This document shows, piece by piece, positions 23,516 through 32,119 of a stretch of DNA of 54,301 bases (the stretch's first letter is position 1; the number at the start of each line of letters is the position of its first letter). The DNA lies in the NCBI GenBank assembly GCA_009377605.1, contig WHTT01000015.1, forward strand, positions 34,562 through 88,862, read 5' to 3'. The position numbers and the translations under genes were made by a program. The DNA is from Luteitalea sp. Lineage in GTDB: Bacteria > Acidobacteriota > Vicinamibacteria > Vicinamibacterales > Vicinamibacteraceae. Below the pieces are notes generated by a model. The model searched no databases. It saw only the letters and a list, made by a program, of their open reading frames with translations, and was not told the DNA's origin.

Positions 23516-26368
23516 TTACTGCGCGGCTGGCGCCGGTACGAGCGTCGCGACCGTGTAGCGATCGAGCGAAAAGTACCTCCGAAAGGCCTCCTGAACGGTC
23601 TGCGGCGTAATGGCGTCGATCCGCGCGCCGCGGCTCAGGATCTCACTCGGGTCGCGCCGGAACATCTGCACCGCCTGAAGACGGCTCACCCAGTAATCGT
23701 TCTGCTGGAGCGCGGTTTCGTGCCTTCGTCGGGTCGACTCCTTGGCACGGCCTATCAGATCGGCAGATGGCCCTTCCTGCTGCAGACGCTTGATCTCCTG
23801 GAGGACATGCTCGGTCATCGATCCGATGTTCTCGGGAGCCGCGCCGAAGCTCACTTGGATGTGCCCCCCGCCGCGCTGCGGCAAGCGTTGCAGGAGGCCG
23901 ACCGACACGGTGTAAGTCTGGCCCAATTCCTCCCTGAGCATGTCCCGCAGGGCGATGTTCAGAACCGTTGTCGCCGCCGCGGTGTTCTCTTGCTCAACTG
24001 GGTCAGGGGGCGGGTCGGCGAAGAAACTGATCACGACATCACCTTTCGGCTCGCGCCCCATCTCGACCGTCGCACGGTCCACCGAGGATGGAAACCGTAT
24101 CCCGACATCACGGAATTGCGAGGCAGGCTTCCCTTTCGATGGCAGAGAGCCGACGTACTGCGCCAGTAGCGGCACCGCCTCGTCAATCTTGAACGCGCCG
24201 ACCATGAACAATGTGAAGTCGGCGGCATTCGCGAACAGCTCGCGGTAAGAGGCCGTCATCTTCTGACGGTCGAGCGCGGCGACCCGCTCGGCCGTGAGCG
24301 GCTCTGACGTCCAGTGGTTGGACGTATTGAGCTGCGTCAGCCGCTCGCCGAAGACCTGTCCTGGTGACCGGCCGCGATTCGCCGCGGCGGCCCCCATTTG
24401 CCGCTTCATCACGGCAAAGGCCTCGGGATCGTCACCGGGAGCTGTGAACGCTTGGTGGAGGAGCTGGAGGCTGGTCTCGAGGTCCGCCGGTGTTGCTCTC
24501 CCTGAAATGCCGTGCGTGGACATCGTGGCGAACGGTGACGCGCCAGCAAGCTTCCCCGCGAGAAGCTTCTGGAGATCGACGGCCTTCAGACCGCCGACTC
24601 CAGAGGCGCGAACGTAGGCCGGCGACAGCGAAGCCTCGATAAAGTCGGGTCGCGACGCGAGCGACACTCCGCCCAGCGCGCGCAGCGTGAAGAGGATCTG
24701 ATCGTTCTTGAACGTCGTCGGCTTGAGCCACGCTTCGACGCCGTTGGCGAACCGCACGACGGTGACGCCGACGTCAGAGATCTCCCGTCTGGAGGAGACG
24801 CGAGAGGGTGTGGGCTTTGCCTCCATCAACTCGCGTCCCAGCGGAGCGTCGCTCCAGGCCGTCACCGCTCGCGCGTCGGCGGCTGTCAGCGCCGCCTGGA
24901 GCTCACGCTCGGTCGGCACCCGCAGGCCCCTCTTTTGCGGCGAGACGGCGAGGACCATGCGGCCGTCGTCCGCAAGCAGCGACCGAGCCATGGTGGAGAT
25001 CTCGGCGGTCGAAATGCTCGGCACGAGCCGCTGTACTAGCCGATACTCGTACTCGATGCCTGGCGACGGCTCGTCCTCCAGAAAGAGGTTCAGGTATTCC
25101 TGGGCAAAAGCGCCGCTCTCGGACTTGTCGCGCTCGGCGTACGCCCGCTTGTAGAACGCCGCCATCGATTTCTTGGCGCGATCGACCTCAGACTCAGTAA
25201 ATCCGAGCTCGCGCGCGCGCTTCGCTTCGACGGCCAACAGTTCGACGCCGTCTTCGATCCGTCCGTCTGCCACACGCGCACTGAGCCCGAATGCGGCGAC
25301 CGTCGAGCTGATTGCGCCATCGTTGGCGCTGGCGCCGAGAAATTTCGCGTCGGGCTCCCGCGCGAGCACGTCCAGGCGCTCGTTGAGCATCCGCTCGACC
25401 ATCCGTTCGATGAGTGCGCGGCGGTAATCCGCGACCCGATAGTCGGCCTGTTTGGCGCGCTTGCGAAGGACCTGCACCGACGACCGCGTCATCTCTGGGT
25501 CGGTCACGACGCTCGCGAGCAAGCGGTGCCTGAGAGGGACGGTCGCGGTCGGGTCAGGCGCGACGGCCGCACGTGCCTTCAGCGATGCAAATTCCGACGT
25601 CACGGCCGCCTGAAGCAGAACGGGATCGACGTCACCGACGATGATGAGGGCCATTCGTTCTGGGCGATACCAGGTGTCGTAGTAGGCGCGCAAGTGCTCC
25701 ACTGGCGCGTTCTTCAGGATGTCGGGCTTGCCTATGGGCAGGCGTTCGGCATAGCGTGACTTGAAGAAGATGATCGGCAGCTGCTCGTCTCGAATGCGCG
25801 AGCTCACTCCAAGACGGCCCCGCCACTCTTCGACGACGACACCTCTCTCCTTGTCCACTTCCTTTGGATCGAGCGTCAGGCCGCCAGCGACGTCCGCCAG
25901 CGCCGTCAAGCCCTTGGCGATGACGTCTGCCTTGTCGCTTGGCAAAGCGAGGCTATAAACCGTGTGGTCGAAGCTCGTGTAGGCGTTGACGTGGGGGCCT
26001 AGCCTGGCGCCGATCGACTCGAAGTAAGACACCATCTCGCCCGGCTTGAAATGTGTGCTTCCATTGAACGCCATGTGCTCGATGAAATGCGCCAGGCCTT
26101 GCTGGTCGTCGGCTTCTTGGAGCGAGCCGGATTTCACCGCCAGTCGCAAAGAGACGCGCTGCGCCGGGCGATCATTGTGGCGGATGAAGTACTTCAGGCC
26201 GTTTGGCAGCGTCCCAGTCCGGACAGCGGGATCCAGCGGGAGCGCAGCTCGTGGATCCAAGGGCTGTGCGGGAACCTCTGGCGCCTGCGCGAACAGCCAG
26301 GACGCACCGCACGACAGCACGGCGAGTGTGAACAAGGCGATGGCACGGCGTGCAACGCGTGTACGCAT
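23516..26368 (-). CDS. M16B family zinc metallopeptidase (pitrilysin type)
   Basis: 950 residues from the ATG at 26368, where a signal peptide begins (ARRAIALFTLAVLSCGASWL); the longer frame runs back through the response-regulator gene. The inverted zinc motif H94-F-I-E97-H98 is followed 76 residues after H98 by E174 in VDKERGVVVEEWRG, the standard spacing of M16 enzymes. A second M16 half with an R/Y substrate-binding region (FADPPPDPVEQEN, LREELGQTYTVSVGLLQR) completes the clam-shell. It would degrade peptides in the periplasm. It begins 11 bp after the response regulator, so the two are probably co-transcribed. Its stop codon lies at the edge of the MITE. Confidence 0.92.
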   Translation of the reverse strand: MRTRVARRAIALFTLAVLSCGASWLFAQAPEVPAQPLDPRAALPLDPAVRTGTLPNGLKYFIRHNDRPAQRVSLRLAVKSGSLQEADDQQGLAHFIEHMAFNGSTHFKPGEMVSYFESIGARLGPHVNAYTSFDHTVYSLALPSDKADVIAKGLTALADVAGGLTLDPKEVDKERGVVVEEWRGRLGVSSRIRDEQLPIIFFKSRYAERLPIGKPDILKNAPVEHLRAYYDTWYRPERMALIIVGDVDPVLLQAAVTSEFASLKARAAVAPDPTATVPLRHRLLASVVTDPEMTRSSVQVLRKRAKQADYRVADYRRALIERMVERMLNERLDVLAREPDAKFLGASANDGAISSTVAAFGLSARVADGRIEDGVELLAVEAKRARELGFTESEVDRAKKSMAAFYKRAYAERDKSESGAFAQEYLNLFLEDEPSPGIEYEYRLVQRLVPSISTAEISTMARSLLADDGRMVLAVSPQKRGLRVPTERELQAALTAADARAVTAWSDAPLGRELMEAKPTPSRVSSRREISDVGVTVVRFANGVEAWLKPTTFKNDQILFTLRALGGVSLASRPDFIEASLSPAYVRASGVGGLKAVDLQKLLAGKLAGASPFATMSTHGISGRATPADLETSLQLLHQAFTAPGDDPEAFAVMKRQMGAAAANRGRSPGQVFGERLTQLNTSNHWTSEPLTAERVAALDRQKMTASYRELFANAADFTLFMVGAFKIDEAVPLLAQYVGSLPSKGKPASQFRDVGIRFPSSVDRATVEMGREPKGDVVISFFADPPPDPVEQENTAAATTVLNIALRDMLREELGQTYTVSVGLLQRLPQRGGGHIQVSFGAAPENIGSMTEHVLQEIKRLQQEGPSADLIGRAKESTRRRHETALQQNDYWVSRLQAVQMFRRDPSEILSRGARIDAITPQTVQEAFRRYFSLDRYTVATLVPAPAAQ

Positions 26369-26379
26369 GTGATCATCTT

Positions 26380-27063
26380 TCACCGCAGCAGGCGATGTTG
26401 CACCGCCTTGGCGACGGCCTCGGTCTTGCTGTGGACCTGGAGCTTCTCGTAGATACGGCGGAGGTGAAACGAGATCGCGTGCACGGTGACGCCGAGCTCC
26501 GTGGCGGCCGTCTTGTAGTTGTAGCCGTCGGCAAAGAGGCGGAGCACGCGGATCTCGTGCGGTGTCAGGTTGTAGTCGGCCTGTGCTGGCGGGCGGATAT
26601 CGCGAAAGATCGTGATGACACGGTGTGCCACCTCCGGTGACATTGGGGCTCCACCAGCGACGGCTTCTTTGAGGGAGTCGAGCATCCCCGCCGGCAGCGT
26701 CTTCTTGAGCAGGTACCCGCACGCGCCAGCACACAGCGCTTCGAAGATGCGTGCGTCGTCCTCGTACACCGTGAGCATCAGGCACAAGAGCTTCGGGGCG
26801 GCGGCCGTCAGGCGACGAACGCCGTCGATGCCTGACATGCCCGGGAGGCCAATGTCGAGCAGGGCAATATCGGGCGGATCGCCGAGCACCGGGCCAAGGG
26901 CCGCTTCCATGGAGCGATAGGATCCCGAACAGTGAAACCCGGGCGTGCTGTCGAGCAGGGTCGCGAGGTATTCGCGAATCTCTCGTTGATCTTCGACGAT
27001 GGCCACCCGGATGGGTGGCGCGGTGGTGCGAAGCGCTTCCGTGGGTGGCAACTGGTCGGGCAT
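26380..27063 (-). CDS. NarL/LuxR-type response regulator
   Basis: 227 residues from the ATG at 27063; a GTG at 27111 would add 16 residues. The receiver domain (about 18-135) has the acidic pair ED at 24-25, phospho-acceptor D70 in IALLDIGLPGMSGID, T98 in LTVYEDD and Lys in GYLLKK. A LuxR-type helix-turn-helix spans about 165-225 (LTPHEIRVLRLFADGYNYKT, HAISFHLRRIYEKLQVHSKT). Only a stump of a histidine kinase remains upstream. Regulatory site 9 sits 57 bp before the start, so autoregulation is possible. The M16 peptidase gene follows in the same operon. The regulated signal is unknown. Confidence 0.9.
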   Translation of the reverse strand: MPDQLPPTEALRTTAPPIRVAIVEDQREIREYLATLLDSTPGFHCSGSYRSMEAALGPVLGDPPDIALLDIGLPGMSGIDGVRRLTAAAPKLLCLMLTVYEDDARIFEALCAGACGYLLKKTLPAGMLDSLKEAVAGGAPMSPEVAHRVITIFRDIRPPAQADYNLTPHEIRVLRLFADGYNYKTAATELGVTVHAISFHLRRIYEKLQVHSKTEAVAKAVQHRLLR

Positions 27064-27112
27064 GATGGGTCTCACGCGGTCGTTACTCCACAGCTTGTCC
27101 GCGCGCGGCACA

Positions 27113-27244
27113 TCACGTCACTACCAAAGTACGTAGCTTTCGGCGTAGGGGGATGCATAACGTGACGCGTGTGCCCTCGTCCAGGGCAGAAACCACGTTG
27201 AGTGTGCCACCGAGCTGGCTGGAAACGAAATTCTGCAGACGAGG
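27113..27244 (-). pseudogene. C-terminal stump of a histidine kinase upstream of the response regulator
   Basis: The frame between a TAG and a TGA reads LQNFVSSQLGGTLNVVSALD and EGTRVTLCIPLRRKLRTLVV. This is the end of a HATPase_c domain (LGGxLxVxSxxxxGTRVTLxIP). Everything upstream, including the phospho-acceptor His, is replaced by rdgB, whose stop is only 7 bp away. The regulator has apparently lost its cognate kinase. Site 9 lies within the last codons. Confidence 0.72.
27120..27136 (-). promoter_or_regulatory. CTACGTAC-N4-GTAGT site 9
   Basis: On the minus strand CTACGTACTTTGGTAGT then G, ending 57 bp before the response-regulator ATG and inside the kinase stump. Confidence 0.7.
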
Positions 27245-27250
27245 CTAGTA

Positions 27251-27847
27251 CTAGAGCGTGGCCCGCGCGAGCCAGGCGCGGAGCTGGCGAAACGCCTGGC
27301 CGCGATGGCTGACGGCCGCTTTTTCGTCCTGTGAGACTTCGGCGAGCGTCCGGCCATAGGGTGGGTAGAGGAACATCGGGTCGTAGCCGAAGCCGCCTGT
27401 GCCTCGCGGTTCTGGGGCGACGGCGCCTTCGACGGTGCAACGCGTCTCGAACAACACGGCTCCCGATGAGGCGAGCGCCACAGCGCAGACGAAGCGTGCG
27501 CGAGACTCGCGTGGGCCGCGCGCCTCGAGCTCGGCGTAGAGCGTCGCCATGCGCTCGGCGTAGTCGCGGCCAGGGTGCCTGGCCGAACGCACGCCTGGCG
27601 CGCGATCCAGCCGGTCGATTTCGAAGCCGGAGTCCTCGGCGACAACGACCTCGCCGGTTGCCGCGGCATAGTGCAGCGCCTTCTGGCGTGCGTTGGCCTC
27701 GAACGTCTCCTGATCTTCCGGCGCTGGAGACACGCCGGGATAGGCGGAGAGCGGTACCAGCTCCAGCGGCAGATCTGTGAGGATCTGCTCAATCTCCCTT
27801 AGCTTGTCTGAATTCGTCGTGGCAATGACGATGCGGGAGAGCGACAT
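27251..27847 (-). CDS. rdgB: RdgB/HAM1 non-canonical purine NTP pyrophosphatase
   Basis: 198 residues, normal for the family. It hydrolyses ITP, dITP and XTP to the monophosphates, keeping damaged purines out of nucleic acid. Motifs seen are IVIATTNSDKLREIEQIL at the N-terminus (nucleotide binding), VAEDSGFEIDRL with the catalytic acidic pair, APGVRSARHPG, GTGGFGYDPMF and the C-terminal VSHRGQAFRQL. It lies downstream of rph on the same strand with a palindromic repeat between; rdgB-rph neighbours are common in bacteria. Confidence 0.95.
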   Translation of the reverse strand: MSLSRIVIATTNSDKLREIEQILTDLPLELVPLSAYPGVSPAPEDQETFEANARQKALHYAAATGEVVVAEDSGFEIDRLDRAPGVRSARHPGRDYAERMATLYAELEARGPRESRARFVCAVALASSGAVLFETRCTVEGAVAPEPRGTGGFGYDPMFLYPPYGRTLAEVSQDEKAAVSHRGQAFRQLRAWLARATL

Positions 27848-27858
27848 GTCTCGATACA

Positions 27859-27915
27859 GAAACGGGGACAGCCCCCGTTTTCCGTCATGCGAAAAACGGG
27901 GGCTGTCCCGTTTTC
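27859..27915. repeat. Nested GGGGACAGCCCC-type palindrome between rph and rdgB
   Basis: Two units, AACGGGGACAGCCCCCGTT and AACGGGGGCTGTCCCGTT, each able to form a short hairpin, are arranged head to head so the pair forms a 22-bp arm hairpin. The same unit appears once at 45715-45740. With flanking T-runs it could also end transcripts in both directions. Confidence 0.7.
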
Positions 27916-27918
27916 TCG

Positions 27919-28650
27919 TCAGACGTCCAGATAGCGGCCGACGACCTGGCGCTGGTGCTCGATCAGCCGCTCGATGCCCCTCGTCGCGACGTCGAGGAGC
28001 TCGTCGAGCGCGGTGCGCGGAAATGGCGTGCCCTCGGCCGTGCCCTGCACCTCCACGAATCGGCCGTCCCCCGTTTGCACGACGTTCATATCCACTTCAG
28101 CGCGCGAGTCCTCGTCGTAAGCGAGGTCGAGCATGGGCGTTCCCTCGACAATCCCGACGCTCGTGGCGGCCACGTAGTCGCGAACGGGCATGGTCTCGAT
28201 GACCTTCTTCTCGCGCATGCGCTGCAGGGCGAGGACGAGCGCGACGAAGCCCCCGGTGATCGCCGCCGTACGGGTGCCGCCGTCGGCCTGGATGACGTCG
28301 CAGTCGACCCACAGCGCACGCTCGCCCAGCGCCGCCCTGTCGACGACCGCGCGCAGCGAGCGTCCGATGAGCCGCTGGATCTCCATGGTCCGTCCACCGA
28401 CCTTGCCCGCTGCCGCCTCCCGCTGCGTCCGCGTCGTGGTCGCGCGTGGCAGCATGCCGTACTCGGCCGTGACCCAGCCCGTACCGGATCCGCGCAAGAA
28501 GGGGGGCACACGATCGTCGAGGCTCGCCGAGCACACGACGCGCGTCCGACCGATCTCGATCAGCACGGAGCCTTCGGCGTGGATTAGGTAATCCGGCGTG
28601 ATGACGCAGGGCCGGGGATCGACTGACGTGCGGTTGTCCAAGCGAACCAT
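27919..28650 (-). CDS. rph: Ribonuclease PH
   Basis: 243 residues from the ATG at 28650; the longer frame adds sequence unlike the family. It is a phosphate-dependent 3'-5' exoribonuclease that trims tRNA 3' ends and forms a hexamer. Motifs include [69 protein letters not shown] (phosphate and metal site) and [20 protein letters not shown]. Full length. Confidence 0.96.
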   Translation of the reverse strand: MVRLDNRTSVDPRPCVITPDYLIHAEGSVLIEIGRTRVVCSASLDDRVPPFLRGSGTGWVTAEYGMLPRATTTRTQREAAAGKVGGRTMEIQRLIGRSLRAVVDRAALGERALWVDCDVIQADGGTRTAAITGGFVALVLALQRMREKKVIETMPVRDYVAATSVGIVEGTPMLDLAYDEDSRAEVDMNVVQTGDGRFVEVQGTAEGTPFPRTALDELLDVATRGIERLIEHQRQVVGRYLDV

Positions 28651-28687
28651 AGGCGCACTAGTGTATGTGAAAGTGACGAGATGCCTG

Positions 28688-29272
28688 TCATCTTTTCTCT
28701 TCACTTTCACGGGGGCGGAGCGGACGGCGGATGTCGACGTGGCCCGCGAGGGTTTCCACTTCTTTGCCTTCGACGAGTACTTGCACCGCGGTGATCGCCG
28801 GCAAGTTTGTCGTCAGCACGTTCACGATGGCATGAACGGTGAGCAGCTCGTTGAGCGATCCTCCTGGGTGGGCCGTAATCAGCTCTCGGCTGAAATCGAC
28901 GTAGGCCTCGCCGCGATCCGTCACATAGACCTGCCGGAGCCGTGTGCCCGCCGGGATCGCCGGTACAAGCGGCTCGGGAGGAGCGGTGAGCTCGGCTTCG
29001 AGCAGCCGCCTTGCCTGATCGGCGGTCGCCTCGGCAAATGGAACCTCGCGATCGACCGTCGCGAGCTCCTGGCCGTCCTCCGAGACGTAGAGCAGCTTGG
29101 CCCGAATTCGCCGCTCGGCGTCCCGCGGGGTGGGCGCAGCGGCAGACGTCGTCGGCTGGGCTTCCGGCGGTCCTGCCGGGCGGGAGAAGCTCGCGGCAAT
29201 GAGCCAACCGATGAGGAGCGCCGTGAGCACGCCGGCTACGCCTACCAGTAGCGGCCGTCCTAAGCGCGTCAT
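28688..29272 (-). CDS. GerMN domain membrane-anchored protein
   Basis: 194 residues. The N-terminal hydrophobic segment ([20 protein letters not shown]) is an uncleaved anchor or signal. It is followed by a Pro/Ala-rich linker and a GerMN domain from about residue 60: [40 protein letters not shown] and [20 protein letters not shown]. GerMN domains occur in envelope and cell-wall proteins. Its ATG overlaps the stop of the upstream amidase gene by four bases, which supports a joint role in peptidoglycan. Confidence 0.87.
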   Translation of the reverse strand: MTRLGRPLLVGVAGVLTALLIGWLIAASFSRPAGPPEAQPTTSAAAPTPRDAERRIRAKLLYVSEDGQELATVDREVPFAEATADQARRLLEAELTAPPEPLVPAIPAGTRLRQVYVTDRGEAYVDFSRELITAHPGGSLNELLTVHAIVNVLTTNLPAITAVQVLVEGKEVETLAGHVDIRRPLRPRESEEKR

Positions 29273-30918
29273 CGAGAGCGCTCCGCATCCTGCGTGGCGT
29301 TCGCCGCCGGAACCATCACGTCGGCGCCAGGCGTTTCTGCCTGCCTCACTGCAGCTGCCCGAAACCGTTCGATCGCCTGGTAGAGAGCCTGGACGATGTT
29401 GCTCTGGAACTCGCTGGACGCCAGTCGGCGTTCCTCATCCACGTTGCTCAAGAAGCCCATTTCTACCAGGACAGCGGGCATGTTCGCCCCCACGAGCACG
29501 CCGAGCGGCGCCTGCTGCAGGGCTCGGCCGCTCATCGAAAGGCGCTGTCGCAACGATGCGTCAACCAGGCGGGCCAGCTGCGCGGAGCGGTCGATGTGAC
29601 GTGCCTGTGCGAGATCCCACGGGACGATGGCGATAGTGCGCGTGCTTCCACCGAGCGCCGGAATGGTATCGGCCGACTGCAGCGCCGCGCTCTGCGCTTC
29701 TGGACCATACTCGGCGAGGCTCAAATACAGCACCTCTGCCCCCGACACGTCAGACTGCATGGAGGCGTTCGTGTGCAGGCTGATAAACAGATCCGCCTTG
29801 TTGTTGTTCGCGAACGCTGCGCGCTGATCGAGCGACATGGTCTCATCGCTGCTCCTCGTCAGCAGGACGCGGAGGCCGAGCTTGTTCTCGATGAGCGTCT
29901 TCAGCTGCCGTGCAACGACCAGCGTGATCTCCTTCTCGAATGTGCCGCCCGGTCCTCTGGCGCCAGTCTCAGCGCCGCCGTGGCCCGGATCGAGGACGAT
30001 CGTGCGGATCCCCGGCGCTGCGGTGAGAAGCGGCGGCGGTTCCCCCGCGGGCAGGGCGGGCTCAGGACTGCTGGGCGTTGGAGTGCTTGGTGCCGGAGCA
30101 CTGGGTGTGGCGGTGTCAGGCGCGGTGGGTGCGAGGTCCAGTGTGACCTCGAGCGTGTCGCCTTCGCTCGTTTGGGAGGCACGGTAAGTGCTGAAGCGAC
30201 GTCCGAGCTCGAGGACCAGCGACGAGGGTTGTGCGACGCGTACGTTTTGGACGTAACCATCGCCTTTGATGGGACCGATCTTTGCGTCGATCGCCGGCGC
30301 CGCAAAACGGACGATGAGCTGGCGCCCCTCGAGCGCGACGGTGGGCTCGGCGCTCGGTGTGGCCTCCACGACCAATCGCGACATATTGGCATCGGTTTTC
30401 TGCGCCACGGTGACACGCGGCACACGGACTTTGCCTACGATGACCAGCCCAGATGGACGGAGCTCGATGGGCACGTCGTAGATTGGGGCGAGGGCGCGGC
30501 TCACGAAGTCGAGCGGTACGAGCCAGGTATCGCCCGTGCGCGTGGCTGCGGCCGACAGCGAGACGACGCGCCCCTGCACCGACGCGAGGTTTTGATTGGG
30601 CGCAAGGACGATGGTCTTGCCCTTGTAGCTGACCGTGACCCCTCCCGCGATTGTGTCCTCCCGTACCGTCAACTGGAACGCGGGACCGAGATCTCCCAAC
30701 GACAGCATTGGACGGCCCTTCGCGCGCGTCAGTGGGAGCTCGCTGCGCCCCTCGGCACGAATGACCACGAGCGCACGTAGCTCAGGCGGGGCCTGCGCGA
30801 CGAGCACGCCGACGGCACCGACGATCACGAGCAAGCACGTGGCGAGACGGCGAAAGGTGCGAGGTGCAACGGGCGAGGAGCGAGGGGCGAGGGGCAAGGT
30901 GCGAGGTCCAAGGTTCAA
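29269..30918 (-). CDS. N-acetylmuramoyl-L-alanine amidase (AmiC type) with AMIN domain
   Basis: Up to 549 residues. The open frame begins at a TTG at 30918 inside the last unit of a heptamer repeat, immediately after a TGA, so the true start is there or a little later. A signal segment (RRLATCLLVIVGAVGVLVAQ) is followed by a stalk-like domain, an AMIN domain (about 165-260), a Pro/Ser linker and an Amidase_3 domain. Zinc-site motifs are IVLDPGHGGAETGARG (His, Glu), LFISLHTNAS (His) and VLVEMGFLSN (Glu). It cleaves the amide bond between MurNAc and L-Ala during cell separation. Confidence 0.92.
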   Translation of the reverse strand: MNLGPRTLPLAPRSSPVAPRTFRRLATCLLVIVGAVGVLVAQAPPELRALVVIRAEGRSELPLTRAKGRPMLSLGDLGPAFQLTVREDTIAGGVTVSYKGKTIVLAPNQNLASVQGRVVSLSAAATRTGDTWLVPLDFVSRALAPIYDVPIELRPSGLVIVGKVRVPRVTVAQKTDANMSRLVVEATPSAEPTVALEGRQLIVRFAAPAIDAKIGPIKGDGYVQNVRVAQPSSLVLELGRRFSTYRASQTSEGDTLEVTLDLAPTAPDTATPSAPAPSTPTPSSPEPALPAGEPPPLLTAAPGIRTIVLDPGHGGAETGARGPGGTFEKEITLVVARQLKTLIENKLGLRVLLTRSSDETMSLDQRAAFANNNKADLFISLHTNASMQSDVSGAEVLYLSLAEYGPEAQSAALQSADTIPALGGSTRTIAIVPWDLAQARHIDRSAQLARLVDASLRQRLSMSGRALQQAPLGVLVGANMPAVLVEMGFLSNVDEERRLASSEFQSNIVQALYQAIERFRAAAVRQAETPGADVMVPAANATQDAERSR

Positions 30919-30995
30919 GGTTCAAGGTTCAAGGTTCAAGGTTCAAGGTTCAAGGTTCAAGGTTCAAGGTTCAAGGTTCAAGGTTCAAGGTTCAA
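30912..30995. repeat. Heptanucleotide array, 12 perfect GGTTCAA units
   Basis: Twelve uninterrupted GGTTCAA units with degenerate units at each end (GGTCCAA and GGCTCAG). It lies at the 5' edge of the amidase gene. On the minus strand each 21 bases holds a TGA in every frame, so the array cannot be translated through. Confidence 0.9.
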
Positions 30996-31030
30996 GGCTC
31001 AGGGTACGAGGTGCAAGGTACGAGTTGCAA

Positions 31031-31235
31031 GGTTCTAGCGGGCCGCGGCCTTCGGTCGCGCCCCACGACGCTCACTTGTGAGCCCCGAAACTTGACCCAA
31101 ATGCGTCAAGTTTCGGGTTCTCAAGGGTTCTAGCGGACTGCGGCCTCCGGCCGCACTCCCCGACGCTCACTCGAGAGCTCGAAACTTGACACAACTCGAA
31201 ACTTGACACAATACGTCAAGTTTCTCGCTCTCAAG
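31031..31235. repeat. Two direct imperfect copies of a ~100-bp hairpin element
   Basis: Copies at 31031-31125 and 31126-31235 both begin GGTTCTAGCGG and end TCTCAAG. Each contains a GC-rich inverted repeat near its start and a second hairpin, GAAACTTGAC-loop-GTCAAGTTTC, at 31086-31115 and 31198-31224. They fill the gap between the amidase and the cupin gene and could act as terminators. No coding frame is supported. Confidence 0.7.
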
Positions 31236-31307
31236 GGTTCTCGGATGGCTGCCCTGGCCCGAGTCGTAGAAATCACCCACCTGGCCCTTGCCCCTGGCCC
31301 CTTGGCC

Positions 31308-32048
31308 CTACTGTTTGCATGGTGCGCCCGCCAGAGTTACGAGGACGGCGAGCGGTCGACGCCCCTCGCGTCGGATGGCGTACGAGACGCCGCGCGGAAT
31401 CACGACGACCATCGATTCGACGAGCGGGTGGTGCGCTTCGCCGAGCCGGAGCACGCCTTCGCCCTCGACGACGGTCAAGACGGCGTCAGCGTCTCGATGG
31501 AGTTGATTTTCGAGCAGATCGCGGAGCTGGTGCAGCACGACCGTCGCGGCGGCCGTGCAGCCGATTTGCGTTTCCTGATTTGGCTCATCGCCCTTGATCC
31601 GATGCTTGTCGAGGAACGCCTCGATGACAAGGGATGTCGGCTCCGCGGGCTCTTCCGGCGGCGACGCAGGCGGCTCCTCGGGCTCTGGCAGAGGCTTGTC
31701 GACGGCGGAAGGCTGCGCTGCGAGCGCGGCGCGCACCTCATTCACCCGACCGGCTCCAAGGTCGGCTTCGCGGTCGAGCGAGGCAAAGCCCTCGGCATCG
31801 AACCGGAAGTGGTAGGTCCCGGGGGGCAAGCCGGTGAACCGTGCCTGGCCCGTCGCGCCGGTCACACCGTGGCGCTCGGCCGGTCCGGTCACCGTGATGT
31901 CCGCACCGACCAGCCTGTCGCCAGATTTGTTCGTGACGATGACCACGACCGCGGTGGCGGCCGCTCCGGCTTTCTTTGCCTGTTGGGCTGCCGCCTGAGC
32001 CGGCAGGACCAAGACGAGGGCGCAGAGGAAAGAGCTCACCACACGCAT
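31308..32048 (-). CDS. Secreted CarboxypepD_reg plus cupin-like protein
   Basis: 246 residues from the second in-frame ATG at 32048, followed by a signal peptide (SSFLCALVLVLPAQAAAQ). Residues about 35-105 form a carboxypeptidase-regulatory-like beta-sandwich (DRLVGADITVTGPAERHGVT, ARFTGLPPGTYHFRFDAEGF). A Pro/Glu linker leads to a cupin-like C-terminal domain (VLTVVEGEGVLRLGE, VVIPRGVSYAI). The first cupin His motif is poor, so metal binding is doubtful. Probably a periplasmic binding protein. Confidence 0.8.
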   Translation of the reverse strand: MRVVSSFLCALVLVLPAQAAAQQAKKAGAAATAVVVIVTNKSGDRLVGADITVTGPAERHGVTGATGQARFTGLPPGTYHFRFDAEGFASLDREADLGAGRVNEVRAALAAQPSAVDKPLPEPEEPPASPPEEPAEPTSLVIEAFLDKHRIKGDEPNQETQIGCTAAATVVLHQLRDLLENQLHRDADAVLTVVEGEGVLRLGEAHHPLVESMVVVIPRGVSYAIRREGRRPLAVLVTLAGAPCKQ

Positions 32049-32119
32049 GTGATGCATCTAACCGCCGAACGCGCGCCCAGTCAAGGCCTGCCTGGGGCCT
32101 GCCTGGGGCCTGCTCGGGC

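Noticed and set aside
26369-26785. N-terminal extension of the M16 peptidase into the response-regulator gene
   Set aside because: The extension is an out-of-frame reading of the regulator; a signal peptide begins exactly at the ATG at 26368.
30912-30995. CRISPR array
   Set aside because: The units are 7 bp long and directly adjacent, with no spacers; it is a simple tandem repeat.
30864-31133. Plus-strand frame with repeated VQGSRFK peptide through the heptamer array
   Set aside because: A repeated peptide produced only by reading the GGTTCAA array; it has no flanking protein-like sequence.
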